In this document: piece after piece, positions 43,802 through 52,154 of the stretch
Position numbering within the stretch: the stretch's first letter is position 1
How the letters are laid out: each line of letters begins with the position of its first letter
Assembly (NCBI RefSeq): GCF_001650735.1
Contig: NZ_LXVY01000003.1
Coordinates: 248,001-312,000, forward strand
Origin: Sphingomonas sp. TDK1
GTDB lineage: Bacteria; Pseudomonadota; Alphaproteobacteria; Sphingomonadales; Sphingomonadaceae
Direction: 5' to 3'
DNA: 64,000 nucleotides
Translations under genes and position numbers: made by a program
The notes under the pieces: model-generated
The model's input: only the letters and a program-made list of their open reading frames with translations
Databases searched by the model: none
What the model was told of the DNA's origin: nothing

Positions 43802-44741
43802 GGCCAGCCGGCGTGGCTTCGTCTCCGTCGCCGGCCTGGGTGCGCTGGCGCTGGCGGCGGGATGCAGCGGGAAGGGCGGCGACGGGCGGGTGCTCAAGGT
43901 CGCGAACCAGAAGGGGTCGACCAAGGCACTGCTGACCGCCGCGGGCGTGTTGCAGGGTGCCTCCTACCGCATCGAATGGTCCGAATTCCCGGCTGCGCAG
44001 AATCTGCTGGAAGCCGTGAGTAGCGGCGCCGCCGATGTCGGGCTGGTCGGCGACGCGCCCTTCGTCTTCGCCTATCGTAACGGCAGCCCGGTCAAGGCCG
44101 TGTCGGCGCAGCGGTCGGCGGGCGGTCGCGAGGCGCTGGGGATCGCGGTGCCGGCGGGCTCGTCGATCCGCAGCCCCGCCGATCTGGTGGGCAAGAAGAT
44201 CGCCAGCACGCGTGGCTCGATCGGCCATTATCTGTTGCTGGAGGTGCTGGAACGCGCTGGCATTCCCTATGACCGGGTGCAGGTGGTCTTCCTGTCGCCG
44301 GCGGACACGAAAGGCGCGTTCGACGCCCGCTCGATCGACGTCTGGGCGACCTGGACGCCCTATCTCACGCTGGCGCTGGGCGGCGGCGCACGGCTGATCG
44401 CCGATGCCGAGGATTATGGCCCGCTCTACCGCTTCGAAGTCGCCAACGAAGCGGCGATCCGCGACAAGGGCGATCTGCTGCGCGACTTTCTGGCGCGTGA
44501 GGCCAGGGGACTCGACTGGTCGGCGGCGCATCCGCACGAATGGGCGGTGGCGCTGGCCCGTGAAACCGGGTTGGCGCCGCAAGTCGCCGAGCAGGTCGTC
44601 CGCAAATATCGCCACGCCCCGGTCGCGCTCGACGGCGCGCTGGCCACGCATCTCGACGCCGCCGCCGCCCGCTTCGCGCGGGCCGGGCTGCTCAAGCCGT
44701 CCGGGCGTCCGGCGTCCGAGGTGCTGGCGCCGCTGCGATGA
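43791..44741 (+). CDS. ssuA: SsuA-like ABC substrate-binding lipoprotein
   Basis: 316 aa. TTG start at 43791, chosen because GGGAGG (43779-43784) is 6 nt upstream and the signal peptide follows at once (RRGFVSVAGLGALALAAGC, lipobox AAGC). SBP motifs: GLVGDAPFVFAYRNGSPVKA, PAGSSIRSPADLVGKKIAST, RGSIGHYLLLEVLERAGI and DVWATWTPYLTLALGGGA. It is the binding protein nearest to ssuD/ssuBC and so the likeliest functional SsuA. Confidence 0.9.
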   Translation: MRAEASRRGFVSVAGLGALALAAGCSGKGGDGRVLKVANQKGSTKALLTAAGVLQGASYRIEWSEFPAAQNLLEAVSSGAADVGLVGDAPFVFAYRNGSPVKAVSAQRSAGGREALGIAVPAGSSIRSPADLVGKKIASTRGSIGHYLLLEVLERAGIPYDRVQVVFLSPADTKGAFDARSIDVWATWTPYLTLALGGGARLIADAEDYGPLYRFEVANEAAIRDKGDLLRDFLAREARGLDWSAAHPHEWAVALARETGLAPQVAEQVVRKYRHAPVALDGALATHLDAAAARFARAGLLKPSGRPASEVLAPLR

Positions 44742-44771
44742 TCCCCTTTCCCCTGTTTTCGGAGTGAACCC

Positions 44772-45560
44772 ATGGCTACCGTGCTCGAACGCCCCGTCAC
44801 CAAGACGATCAGCGATGCGGAATGGCAGGTCCGCGTCGACCTCGCCGCCTTTTATCGCCTGTCTGCCCTCTATGGCTGGGATGACCTGATCTTCACCCAT
44901 ATTTCGGCGCGGGTGCCGGGGCCGGATCATCATTTCCTGATCAACCCGTTCGGCCTTGGCTTCGATGAGATCACGGCGTCCAGCCTGGTCAAGGTCGATC
45001 TCGACGGCAATCTGATCGAGCGGGGCGACTATGGCATCAACTATGCCGGCTATGTGATCCACTCGGCGGTGCATGCTGCACGGCCGGATGCCCATTTCAT
45101 CGCGCATTTCCACTCGCCGGACGGCACCGCCGTTTCCTCCCATGCGGAGGGGCTGTTGCCGCTCAACCAGAAGGCGCTCGCGATCCTCCCGCGGCTCAGC
45201 TACCATGACTATGAAGGCGTGGCGCTCAACCTGGACGAGCGGGAGCGTCTGGCCGCGGACCTTGGCGACACCAAGATCATGCTGTTGCGCAACCACGGCA
45301 CGCTCGCGCTGGGCGAGAGCGTCGGCGAGGCGTGGCTCAACATCTATTCGATCGAATCCGCCTGCACCGCGCAGGTCCGCACGCTTTCGATCGGCCGCGA
45401 GCATGTGCTGATCGCGCCGGAGGCCGCGCAGGAGGAAGTACGCCGCCAGATGACCGAGCGACGGGAGGTGGATCGCGGCGGCGGACGCAGCATCTACCGG
45501 CTCGTCTGGGAAGCGGCATTGCGCAAGCTCGATCGGCAATCCCCCGGCTACGACCAGTAA
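44772..45560 (+). CDS. Class II aldolase/adducin family protein
   Basis: 262 aa. Metal-binding His in AHFHSPDGTAVSSHAEG and in LLRNHGTLALGESVGEAWL; N-terminal SALYGWDDLIFTHISARVPG typical of the family. Such enzymes split or epimerise hydroxylated carbon chains; in a sulfonate setting it could cleave a sulfo-sugar or sulfolactate-like skeleton, or handle the aldehyde released by SsuD. GGAG before the ATG; 30 bp after the binding protein. Last gene of the operon that starts at ssuC, followed by a terminator. Confidence 0.85.
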   Translation: MATVLERPVTKTISDAEWQVRVDLAAFYRLSALYGWDDLIFTHISARVPGPDHHFLINPFGLGFDEITASSLVKVDLDGNLIERGDYGINYAGYVIHSAVHAARPDAHFIAHFHSPDGTAVSSHAEGLLPLNQKALAILPRLSYHDYEGVALNLDERERLAADLGDTKIMLLRNHGTLALGESVGEAWLNIYSIESACTAQVRTLSIGREHVLIAPEAAQEEVRRQMTERREVDRGGGRSIYRLVWEAALRKLDRQSPGYDQ

Positions 45561-45591
45561 TTCGCCGTCCGCTCCCTTCGCGGAAAGCATC

Positions 45592-45623
45592 GGGGCGGGT
45601 GCGTCGCACGCGCCCCCTTTTTT
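45592..45623 (+). terminator. Rho-independent terminator
   Basis: GGGGCGGGTG with CACGCGCCCC (one mismatch) around a short loop, followed by six T. It lies 31 bp after the aldolase stop and ends the ssuC-to-aldolase operon. Confidence 0.8.
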
Positions 45624-45728
45624 CGCGGCGCTCGGCTTTAGCGCTTCTCATCAGCGGATCAGCCATTCGCATTTCCCGCGCTTGGCACGCTCCCATAGCC
45701 TCCGTTCAATCTTTCAGGAGCACCGCAC

Positions 45729-47066
45729 ATGAGCGATCGTCAGTTACGGCTTGGCTTCATCCTGCACGGCGTCGGCCCCGGCTGGGACGATTGGCGGCAC
45801 CCCGATGCGCAGGTGGATGCCAGCACCAATTTCGACTTCTACAAGCGTCAGGCACTAGCGGCCGAACGCGGCAAGTTCGACTATCTGTTCGTGGCCGACA
45901 GCGTGTCGATCAACGCGCGCTCCAGCCCCCATTACCTCAACCGGTTCGAGCCGCTGACCATCCTGTCGGCGCTCGCTGCGGTTACCGAGCGGATCGGGTT
46001 GGTTGCGACGATTACGGTCAGCTATAGCGAGCCGTTCAACATCGCCCGCCAGCTGGCCTCGCTCGATCACATCAGCGGTGGCCGCGCCGGCTGGAACGTG
46101 GTGACCTCGTGGCTGGAGGGCAGCGCCGCCAATTTCGGCAAGGCCGAGCATCTGGCGCACGACGTCCGCTACCGCCTCGCCGCCGAATATCTCGATGTGG
46201 TCAAGGGGCTGTGGGACAGCTGGGAAGACGACGCGCTGGTCCGCGACAAGGCGACCGGCCAGTTTCTCGATCCCGACAAGCTGCACGAGCTCAACCACAA
46301 GGGCGAGTTCTTGTCGGTGAAGGGGCCGCTCAACATCTCCCGCTCGCGGCAGGGCCAGCCGGTGATCTTCCAGGCGGGTTCCTCGGAGGATGGCCGCAAC
46401 TTCGCGGCGAAACACGCCGAAGCGATCTTCGTCGCGCATGAAGGGCTGGACGGTGCCCAGGCCTATTATGCGGACCTCAAGGCGCGCGCCGCCGGCTTTG
46501 GCCGCGATCCGGACAAGGTGTACATCCTGCCCGGCGCGCGGCCGGTGATCGGCTCGACCGAAGAGGAGGCGAGCCGCAAATACCGGGAGCTCACCGAGCT
46601 GGTGACGCTGGAGAATGCGCTTAGGGCGCTGGGCCGCGCGTTCAACGACCATAATTTCAGCGTCTATGATCCCGACGCACCCTTTCCGGAGCAGGTGATC
46701 GCTGCGGGGCTGAACAGCAACCTGAGCGCCTCTACCCATATCGTCGAAACCGGGCGGCGCGAGAAGCTGAGCTTGCGCGAACTGGCGCTGCGCTTCGCGA
46801 CGCCGCGCTCGCCCTTTGTCGGCACGCCCGAGCAGGTGGCCGATGCGCTCCAGCACTGGTTCGAGGCGCGCGGGGCGGACGGCTTCAACACCTTCGAATC
46901 GCTGCCCGGCCAGCTCGAGCTGTTCGTCGATGAGGTGGTGCCGATCCTCCAGCGCCGCGGCATCTACAAGCGCGATTATCCCGGCGACACCTTCCGCGAC
47001 ACGCTGGGGCTCGACGTCCCGGTCAATCGCTACACTGCCACGCGGGCGCTGCGCAGCGCCGCCTGA
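45729..47066 (+). CDS. FMN-dependent monooxygenase, NtaA/SnaA/DszA family
   Basis: 445 aa. Luciferase-like fold of the larger class: [58 protein letters not shown] and [20 protein letters not shown]. Members oxidise sulfones (DszA), aminopolycarboxylates (NtaA) or related compounds, with FMNH2 from a partner reductase. A paralogue is at 50.5-51.8 kb; long blocks are nearly the same. AGGAG precedes the ATG. Stands between the terminator and a TonB receptor and is probably cotranscribed with the latter. Confidence 0.9.
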   Translation: MSDRQLRLGFILHGVGPGWDDWRHPDAQVDASTNFDFYKRQALAAERGKFDYLFVADSVSINARSSPHYLNRFEPLTILSALAAVTERIGLVATITVSYSEPFNIARQLASLDHISGGRAGWNVVTSWLEGSAANFGKAEHLAHDVRYRLAAEYLDVVKGLWDSWEDDALVRDKATGQFLDPDKLHELNHKGEFLSVKGPLNISRSRQGQPVIFQAGSSEDGRNFAAKHAEAIFVAHEGLDGAQAYYADLKARAAGFGRDPDKVYILPGARPVIGSTEEEASRKYRELTELVTLENALRALGRAFNDHNFSVYDPDAPFPEQVIAAGLNSNLSASTHIVETGRREKLSLRELALRFATPRSPFVGTPEQVADALQHWFEARGADGFNTFESLPGQLELFVDEVVPILQRRGIYKRDYPGDTFRDTLGLDVPVNRYTATRALRSAA

Positions 47067-47121
47067 GGGCGCGTGGGCGCCCCGGCCGTGCGGGCTCATT
47101 TAAAAGCAGACAGGGAATTTG

Positions 47122-49470
47122 ATGACCTTTCGATCGCCGCGCGCGGCCTTCCTTTCGCTCGCGCTTCTTCCGGCGGCGACGGCGCTGACGCCTGCCCAAG
47201 CGCAGGATCGGCCAACCGCGCCGGCGCCTCCCGCAGCGGATACCGACGACATCGTCGTCAGCGCCCGCTACAAGAACGAGACCCTCCAGACCGTGCCGAT
47301 CGCGATCACGGCTCTGTCGTCGGCACAGATCGAGGCGATCGGCGGGCAGACCAGCCTCAAGGCACTCGCAAACTTCACGCCCAGCGTGACCATCCAGGGG
47401 TTCAGCGGCCGCAACCAGACGATTACCATTCGTGGGCTCGGCACCAATTCGGGCGGTACCAATGACGGGCTGGACCAGGGTGTCGGCCTCTATATCGACG
47501 GGGTCTATCGCCCACGCACCGGCACGGTGATCAACGATGTGCTCGACATCGACAGCGTGCAGGTGCTGCGCGGACCGCAGGGCACGCTGTTCGGCAAGAA
47601 CACCGTCGCCGGCGCGATCGACGTGCGGACCAAGGCACCGAGCTTCACCCCCGAAGTCGTCGCCGAGCTGACCTATGGCAATTACAACTATATGCGCGCC
47701 CAGGCCGCGGTCTCTGGCGGGCTCAGCGACACGGTGGCGGTGCGGCTCAGCGGGCTGGTCGCGGGCCGCGACGGCACGATCTACAACACCCGTCAGAAGC
47801 AGGACTGGGACAATTACGACAATGTCGCGGTCAAGGCCGACCTGTTGTGGAAGCCGAGCGCCGACCTAAGCATCCGCCTGATCGGGGATTATGCCCGCCA
47901 GACCGGCAATATGGGGTTCTATCTTTCGGGGCAGGTGTTGCCGACGACTCTGGCCAACGGGGCTTCGGTGAAGGGCTTCACCGCACGTGCCGCCGATATC
48001 GGCTATACGCCGCCCGTCATCGATCCCTATCGGCGCCAGACCGACATCAACGGCTCCCAGGCGATCCAGATGCCAAGCGGCGGCCTCACCGCGCGCGTCG
48101 ATGCGACGCTCGGCGGGCACACGCTGACCTCGATCACCGCGGCACGCTTCTGGAAATGGATCCCCAACTGGGACGGCGACCAGTTCGGCGCGGACATTCT
48201 GGGGCAGGGGACGGTGGCCACCAACCAGAAGCAGTTCAGCCAGGAACTGCGCTTGACCTCGCCCAATGGCGGCACGATCGAATATACCGCAGGGCTCTAT
48301 TATTTCTGGCAGAAGGCCAAGCTGAAGCAGGAGCTGTCGTTCAACAAGGACGCAGCCAAATGGTATTTCGGCCCCAATGCCCCCGATGCGCTGCTGCAAG
48401 GGCTGGATACGTTCACCTATGCCGACCCTTCGACCAACAGCTATGCCGCTTATGGCCAGGCGACCTGGCACGTTACGTCGCGTACCGGCCTGACCGGCGG
48501 GCTTCGCTATACCTATGAAAAGAAGGCGGGCAGCTATGACGCGGTGCAGGTCGGCATCGTCGCGCCCATTTCCAGCCTGCCGACTGCCTATCAAGCGAGC
48601 GCCGCGGCGACACGGGCTGCCTTCTCGCCTTCGGGCGGGGCCTATTCGGCCAGCCGATCAAAGGGCACCGTTTCCTGGTTGCTCAGCGTCAGCCAGGATC
48701 TGGGGAGCGATGCGCATCTCTATGCGAGCTATTCGCGGGGGTATAAGTCGGCGGGGATCAACTTGGTCCGCCGGAATGCCGGGATCAACATCTTCGTCGA
48801 GCCCGAGCAGGTCGATGCCTATGAAATCGGCCTGAAGACGCAGTTCTTTGATCGCCGGGTGCAGTTCAACACCGCCTTGTTCTGGATGACCGACGAGAAC
48901 TACCAGGCGAACCTGTACGATGTTTCGAACCGCATCGCCTATCTCGGCAATGCCGGCAAAGTGCGCAGCCGCGGGGTCGAGGTGGATCTGCGCGCCACGG
49001 TCGCCAGGGGGCTGAGCCTCAGCGCCTCGGGCACCTTCACCGACGCAAGCTATGTGCGCTACACCAACGCGATCTGCCCGTTCCTGCAATCCTACAAGAC
49101 GTCGTGCGACATTTCGGGCCAGCGGCTTTCGGGCACGTCGAAATGGGTGGGCGCGGTACAGGCGCGCTACGAGACGGCGCTGGGCAGCCGCCTGGTCGGC
49201 TATGCTGCCGCCGATGCGAGCTATCGCTCCAGATTCTTCTCCGCCGTGAATGACGATCCCTTCACCGAGATCAAGGGCTATGCACTGGTGGGCGCCCAGC
49301 TGGGCCTGCGCGCGGCGAACGGCCCGTGGGACGTGTCGGTGTGGGCGCGCAACCTGCTCGACAAGAACTATCTCACCACCGCCACCGTCAACGGGACCTG
49401 GGGGCTGACCCAGGTCGCCCCCGGCGAGCCGCGCACCTACGGCATCACGCTGCGGACCCGCTTCCGGTGA
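47122..49470 (+). CDS. TonB-dependent receptor, sulfur island
   Basis: 782 aa. Signal peptide FRSPRAAFLSLALLPAATAL, TonB box DDIVVSARYKNE, plug with TITIRGLGTNSGGTNDGLDQ, GLYIDGVYRPRTGTVIND and VLRGPQGTLFGKNTVAGAID, barrel ending in ...GITLRTRFR. This is the common sphingomonad FyuA/CirA-like type and differs from the two other receptors of the island. ATG 47122 follows AGGGAA. A binding lipoprotein gene starts 23 bp downstream. Confidence 0.9.
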   Translation: MTFRSPRAAFLSLALLPAATALTPAQAQDRPTAPAPPAADTDDIVVSARYKNETLQTVPIAITALSSAQIEAIGGQTSLKALANFTPSVTIQGFSGRNQTITIRGLGTNSGGTNDGLDQGVGLYIDGVYRPRTGTVINDVLDIDSVQVLRGPQGTLFGKNTVAGAIDVRTKAPSFTPEVVAELTYGNYNYMRAQAAVSGGLSDTVAVRLSGLVAGRDGTIYNTRQKQDWDNYDNVAVKADLLWKPSADLSIRLIGDYARQTGNMGFYLSGQVLPTTLANGASVKGFTARAADIGYTPPVIDPYRRQTDINGSQAIQMPSGGLTARVDATLGGHTLTSITAARFWKWIPNWDGDQFGADILGQGTVATNQKQFSQELRLTSPNGGTIEYTAGLYYFWQKAKLKQELSFNKDAAKWYFGPNAPDALLQGLDTFTYADPSTNSYAAYGQATWHVTSRTGLTGGLRYTYEKKAGSYDAVQVGIVAPISSLPTAYQASAAATRAAFSPSGGAYSASRSKGTVSWLLSVSQDLGSDAHLYASYSRGYKSAGINLVRRNAGINIFVEPEQVDAYEIGLKTQFFDRRVQFNTALFWMTDENYQANLYDVSNRIAYLGNAGKVRSRGVEVDLRATVARGLSLSASGTFTDASYVRYTNAICPFLQSYKTSCDISGQRLSGTSKWVGAVQARYETALGSRLVGYAAADASYRSRFFSAVNDDPFTEIKGYALVGAQLGLRAANGPWDVSVWARNLLDKNYLTTATVNGTWGLTQVAPGEPRTYGITLRTRFR

Positions 49471-49493
49471 CCGCCCAATGGAACGAGCCGATC

Positions 49494-51824
49494 ATGCCTC
49501 TCGACGCCGCCGTTTCGCGCCGCAGCCTGCTTGCCGTCTCCGCCGCCGGGTTGCTTGCCGCCTGTACCAAGGGTGCGACCGCAAAGTTGGTGATCGGCGA
49601 CCAGCGCGGCGGGATCCAAGCGCTGCTGCAAGCCTCCGGGCAGCTGAAGGAGGTACCCTTTGCGATCGAATGGGCGCAGTTCCCCAACGCCGCGCCGCTG
49701 ATCGAGGCAATGGGTGCCGGCGCGATCGATACCGGCGTGGGTGGCGATGCGCCGTTCATCTTCAGCCTCCAGTCCGATGCCGGCGTGAAGGCGATCGCCG
49801 CCTTCCGCCTGACGGGCGATGCCGTGACGGTGATGGTCCCGGGCCGGTCGCCGATCCGCAGCTTCGCCGATCTGCTCGGCAAGAAGGTGGCGACCCCGCG
49901 CGGCTCGATCGGCCATTATCTGCTGCTCGCGGGGCTCAAGCGGCTCGGCCAGCGCTTCGATGCGATCGACATCCGTTTCCTGAACCCCTCCGACGGCCGC
50001 GCCGCCCTGTCGAGCGGGTCGGTCGATGCCTGGGCGATCTGGGACCCCTATGCGGCCATCGCCGAGCTGAGCGACGGGATGCGGATCGTGCCGGTCGAGC
50101 GGTCGTGGACGCCGGGCCTGGGCTTCGTCTTCGCCTCCGATCGCGCACTCCGCGACAAGCGGCCGCAGCTCGAGGCGTTTACTCGGCGGTTCGCCACCGC
50201 GCGACGCTGGGGTGAGACGCACCGTGAGGCCTATGCGCAGATGCTGACCGGTCAGACCGGTCTGCCGATCGCGGCGACGCGCCGCTTTCTTCATCGCACC
50301 GTCAATGTGCCGGTGCCGATCGATGCGGCCCTGATCGCGGAGGAGCAGCAGATCGCCGACCTGTTCCACGCGGCGGCCCTGCTAGCCCGCCCGGTGCAGG
50401 TCGCGCCGCATTTCGCCCCCCTTTGCCCCCCCCCAACCGCAAGGAGTGCCGTGATGGCCAAGCGACAGCTCAAACTCGGACTCGTGACCATGGGCGTGGG
50501 CGGTCCGGGCCAGACCAATCGCTGGCTCGACCCGGAAATCCCGGTCGATGCCAGCGTCAACATCGACTGGTATATCGACATCGTTCGCCAGGCCGAGGCG
50601 GCCAAGTTCGACCTGGTGTTCATCGTCGACAGCCAGTTCATCACCGCCGACTCGCCGCCGCATTATCTTAACCGGCTGGAGCCGCTGACGCTGCTCTCCG
50701 CGCTGGCGGTGGCGACCACCCATATCGGCCTGGTCGGCACGCTCACCACCTCGTACAACGCGCCGTTCAACCTCGCCCGGCGGCTCGCCTCGCTCGATCT
50801 GATCAGCAAGGGGCGGGCGGGCTGGAACGTTGTGACCAGCGGCGATGCCGGCACGGCGGGCAATTACGGGCTCGACGAACATTACGACTATGCCACCCGC
50901 TATGGCCGCGCCTTCGAATATCTGGAGGTCGTGCGCGGGCTGTGGCGCTCCTATGAGGATGACGCGCTGGTGCGGGACCGGGCGACCGGGGTGTTCCTCG
51001 ACAAGGACAAGCTGCACGCGCTCCACCACAAGGGCGAGCATTTCTCGGTCGTCGGGCCGCTCAACATCCAGCGCTCGCCGCAGGGCGAGCCGGTGATCTT
51101 CCAGGCCGGCGATTCCGACCAGGGACGCACGCTGGGCGCGACGGTGGCCGACGCGATCTTCACCCATGCCAGGACGATCGAGCAGGGGCAGACCTTCTAT
51201 GCCGATCTCAAGGGGCGCGCCGCCGCGCTCGGCCGGGATCCGGACAGCGTGCTGATCCTGCCCGGTTTCTCGATCACCGTGGGCGATACCGATGAAGAGG
51301 CGCAGGCAATCGATCGCGCGCTGCGGCGGGTCGACCAGAGCTTCGAACAGGCGCTCGCCGAGTTCGGCCGTCCGTTCGGCTGGCACGATTTCCGTCGCTA
51401 TGATCTCGACGCGCCCTTCCCGGTCGAGGCGCTGGAGCATGCCCGGAGCAGTTTCTACACCCAGGCCAAGGCGATCACCGATCGGGCGATAGAGCTGGGC
51501 CTGACGTTGCGCGAGACGGTGGAAGTGCAGCGCGACCTGTACGCCAGCCCCTTTGTCGGGTCGGCCGCGACGGTGGCCGACGAGATCGAACGCTGGTTCG
51601 AGGCGCGGGCGCTCGACGGCATCAACGTCCATGCCGGGCGCCCCAGCCAGTTCCGCCGCTTCACCCAAGAGGTGGTGCCGCTGCTGCAGGCGCGAGGCGT
51701 GTTCCGCACGGACTATGAGCATGCCACGCTTCGCGGTCACCTGGGGCTGCCGATTCCGGCCAATCGGCGAAGCGAGCGCCGGGCTGTCGAGGAGTCGCTG
51801 GCCGAAGGTGGATTGGTGGCTTGA
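49494..51824 (+). CDS. SsuA-like lipoprotein reading through into an FMN monooxygenase
   Basis: As written, the frame is open for 776 aa. Residues 1-320 are a complete SsuA-like binding lipoprotein: RRSLLAVSAAGLLAAC with lipobox LAAC; GGDAPFIFSLQSDAGVKAIA; PGRSPIRSFADLLGKKVATP; RGSIGHYLLLAGLKRLGQ. The rest is a complete NtaA/DszA-like monooxygenase. A protein with an export signal joined to a cytoplasmic flavin enzyme is implausible. The join follows a run of nine C (50426-50434); with eight C the lipoprotein would end at TGA 50453-50455 (present numbering), overlapping the monooxygenase ATG. Two separate coupled genes are the likely native state. A GTG at 49467, overlapping the receptor stop, is an alternative start. 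Confidence 0.8.
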   Translation: MPLDAAVSRRSLLAVSAAGLLAACTKGATAKLVIGDQRGGIQALLQASGQLKEVPFAIEWAQFPNAAPLIEAMGAGAIDTGVGGDAPFIFSLQSDAGVKAIAAFRLTGDAVTVMVPGRSPIRSFADLLGKKVATPRGSIGHYLLLAGLKRLGQRFDAIDIRFLNPSDGRAALSSGSVDAWAIWDPYAAIAELSDGMRIVPVERSWTPGLGFVFASDRALRDKRPQLEAFTRRFATARRWGETHREAYAQMLTGQTGLPIAATRRFLHRTVNVPVPIDAALIAEEQQIADLFHAAALLARPVQVAPHFAPLCPPPTARSAVMAKRQLKLGLVTMGVGGPGQTNRWLDPEIPVDASVNIDWYIDIVRQAEAAKFDLVFIVDSQFITADSPPHYLNRLEPLTLLSALAVATTHIGLVGTLTTSYNAPFNLARRLASLDLISKGRAGWNVVTSGDAGTAGNYGLDEHYDYATRYGRAFEYLEVVRGLWRSYEDDALVRDRATGVFLDKDKLHALHHKGEHFSVVGPLNIQRSPQGEPVIFQAGDSDQGRTLGATVADAIFTHARTIEQGQTFYADLKGRAAALGRDPDSVLILPGFSITVGDTDEEAQAIDRALRRVDQSFEQALAEFGRPFGWHDFRRYDLDAPFPVEALEHARSSFYTQAKAITDRAIELGLTLRETVEVQRDLYASPFVGSAATVADEIERWFEARALDGINVHAGRPSQFRRFTQEVVPLLQARGVFRTDYEHATLRGHLGLPIPANRRSERRAVEESLAEGGLVA
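50426..50434. repeat. Nine-C homopolymer tract
   Basis: Located 19 bp before the monooxygenase ATG at the end of the binding-protein gene, a few bases after a run of six C (50416-50421). Its length decides whether the upstream frame stops at TGATG (8 C) or fuses with the next gene (9 C). Confidence 0.9.
50454..51824 (+). CDS. FMN-dependent monooxygenase, NtaA/SnaA/DszA family (own start)
   Basis: 456 aa from ATG 50454, with AAGGAG at 50441-50446, seven bases upstream, so it has its own translation start even if the upstream frame runs in. Motifs parallel the paralogue at 45.7 kb: [80 protein letters not shown]. Expected to use FMNH2 and O2 on a sulfone, sulfonate or related substrate delivered by the neighbouring binding lipoprotein. 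Last gene of the sulfur island. Confidence 0.9.
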   Translation: MAKRQLKLGLVTMGVGGPGQTNRWLDPEIPVDASVNIDWYIDIVRQAEAAKFDLVFIVDSQFITADSPPHYLNRLEPLTLLSALAVATTHIGLVGTLTTSYNAPFNLARRLASLDLISKGRAGWNVVTSGDAGTAGNYGLDEHYDYATRYGRAFEYLEVVRGLWRSYEDDALVRDRATGVFLDKDKLHALHHKGEHFSVVGPLNIQRSPQGEPVIFQAGDSDQGRTLGATVADAIFTHARTIEQGQTFYADLKGRAAALGRDPDSVLILPGFSITVGDTDEEAQAIDRALRRVDQSFEQALAEFGRPFGWHDFRRYDLDAPFPVEALEHARSSFYTQAKAITDRAIELGLTLRETVEVQRDLYASPFVGSAATVADEIERWFEARALDGINVHAGRPSQFRRFTQEVVPLLQARGVFRTDYEHATLRGHLGLPIPANRRSERRAVEESLAEGGLVA

Positions 51825-52154
51825 TGCACAGGCGGTGGCTTGCGCTCCTGTTTCCGCCAGCCAGCTGCTGCTGGTTCGAAAGGCTCGCCGCGCATAAGGG
51901 CTGTTCTGCTCGCGGTGTGATCGGACGGCGGCCGGGACGCGGTCACATTGCCTTTCAGGCTTGCATTACAAGCCCCTGTCGCGATTCTCGCGCATCCCCG
52001 ACACGTTAATGGTTAACTGCGCTCTCCGCGCGACCACCTATAGTTCTCAAATTTTGGGGGGCGTCCAACCGGATTGATGGCAATCGTTTCTATAAATTGT
52101 CTCAGGTGTTGCAGATGATCGGGCGAGGTGCCCGCCGCCGCCCGAGGATGCGTC
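51825..52154. other. Intergenic region after the sulfur island
   Basis: About 330 bp. No gene recognised. An AT-rich patch (52080-52105) lies before the porin gene and may hold its promoter. A GGTTCGAAAGGC stretch near 51875 looks like a tRNA T-loop but no cloverleaf can be built. Confidence 0.45.

Noticed and set aside
51840..51910. tRNA-like T-loop (GGTTCGAAAGGC)
   Set aside because: No acceptor stem, anticodon arm or D arm can be paired around it.
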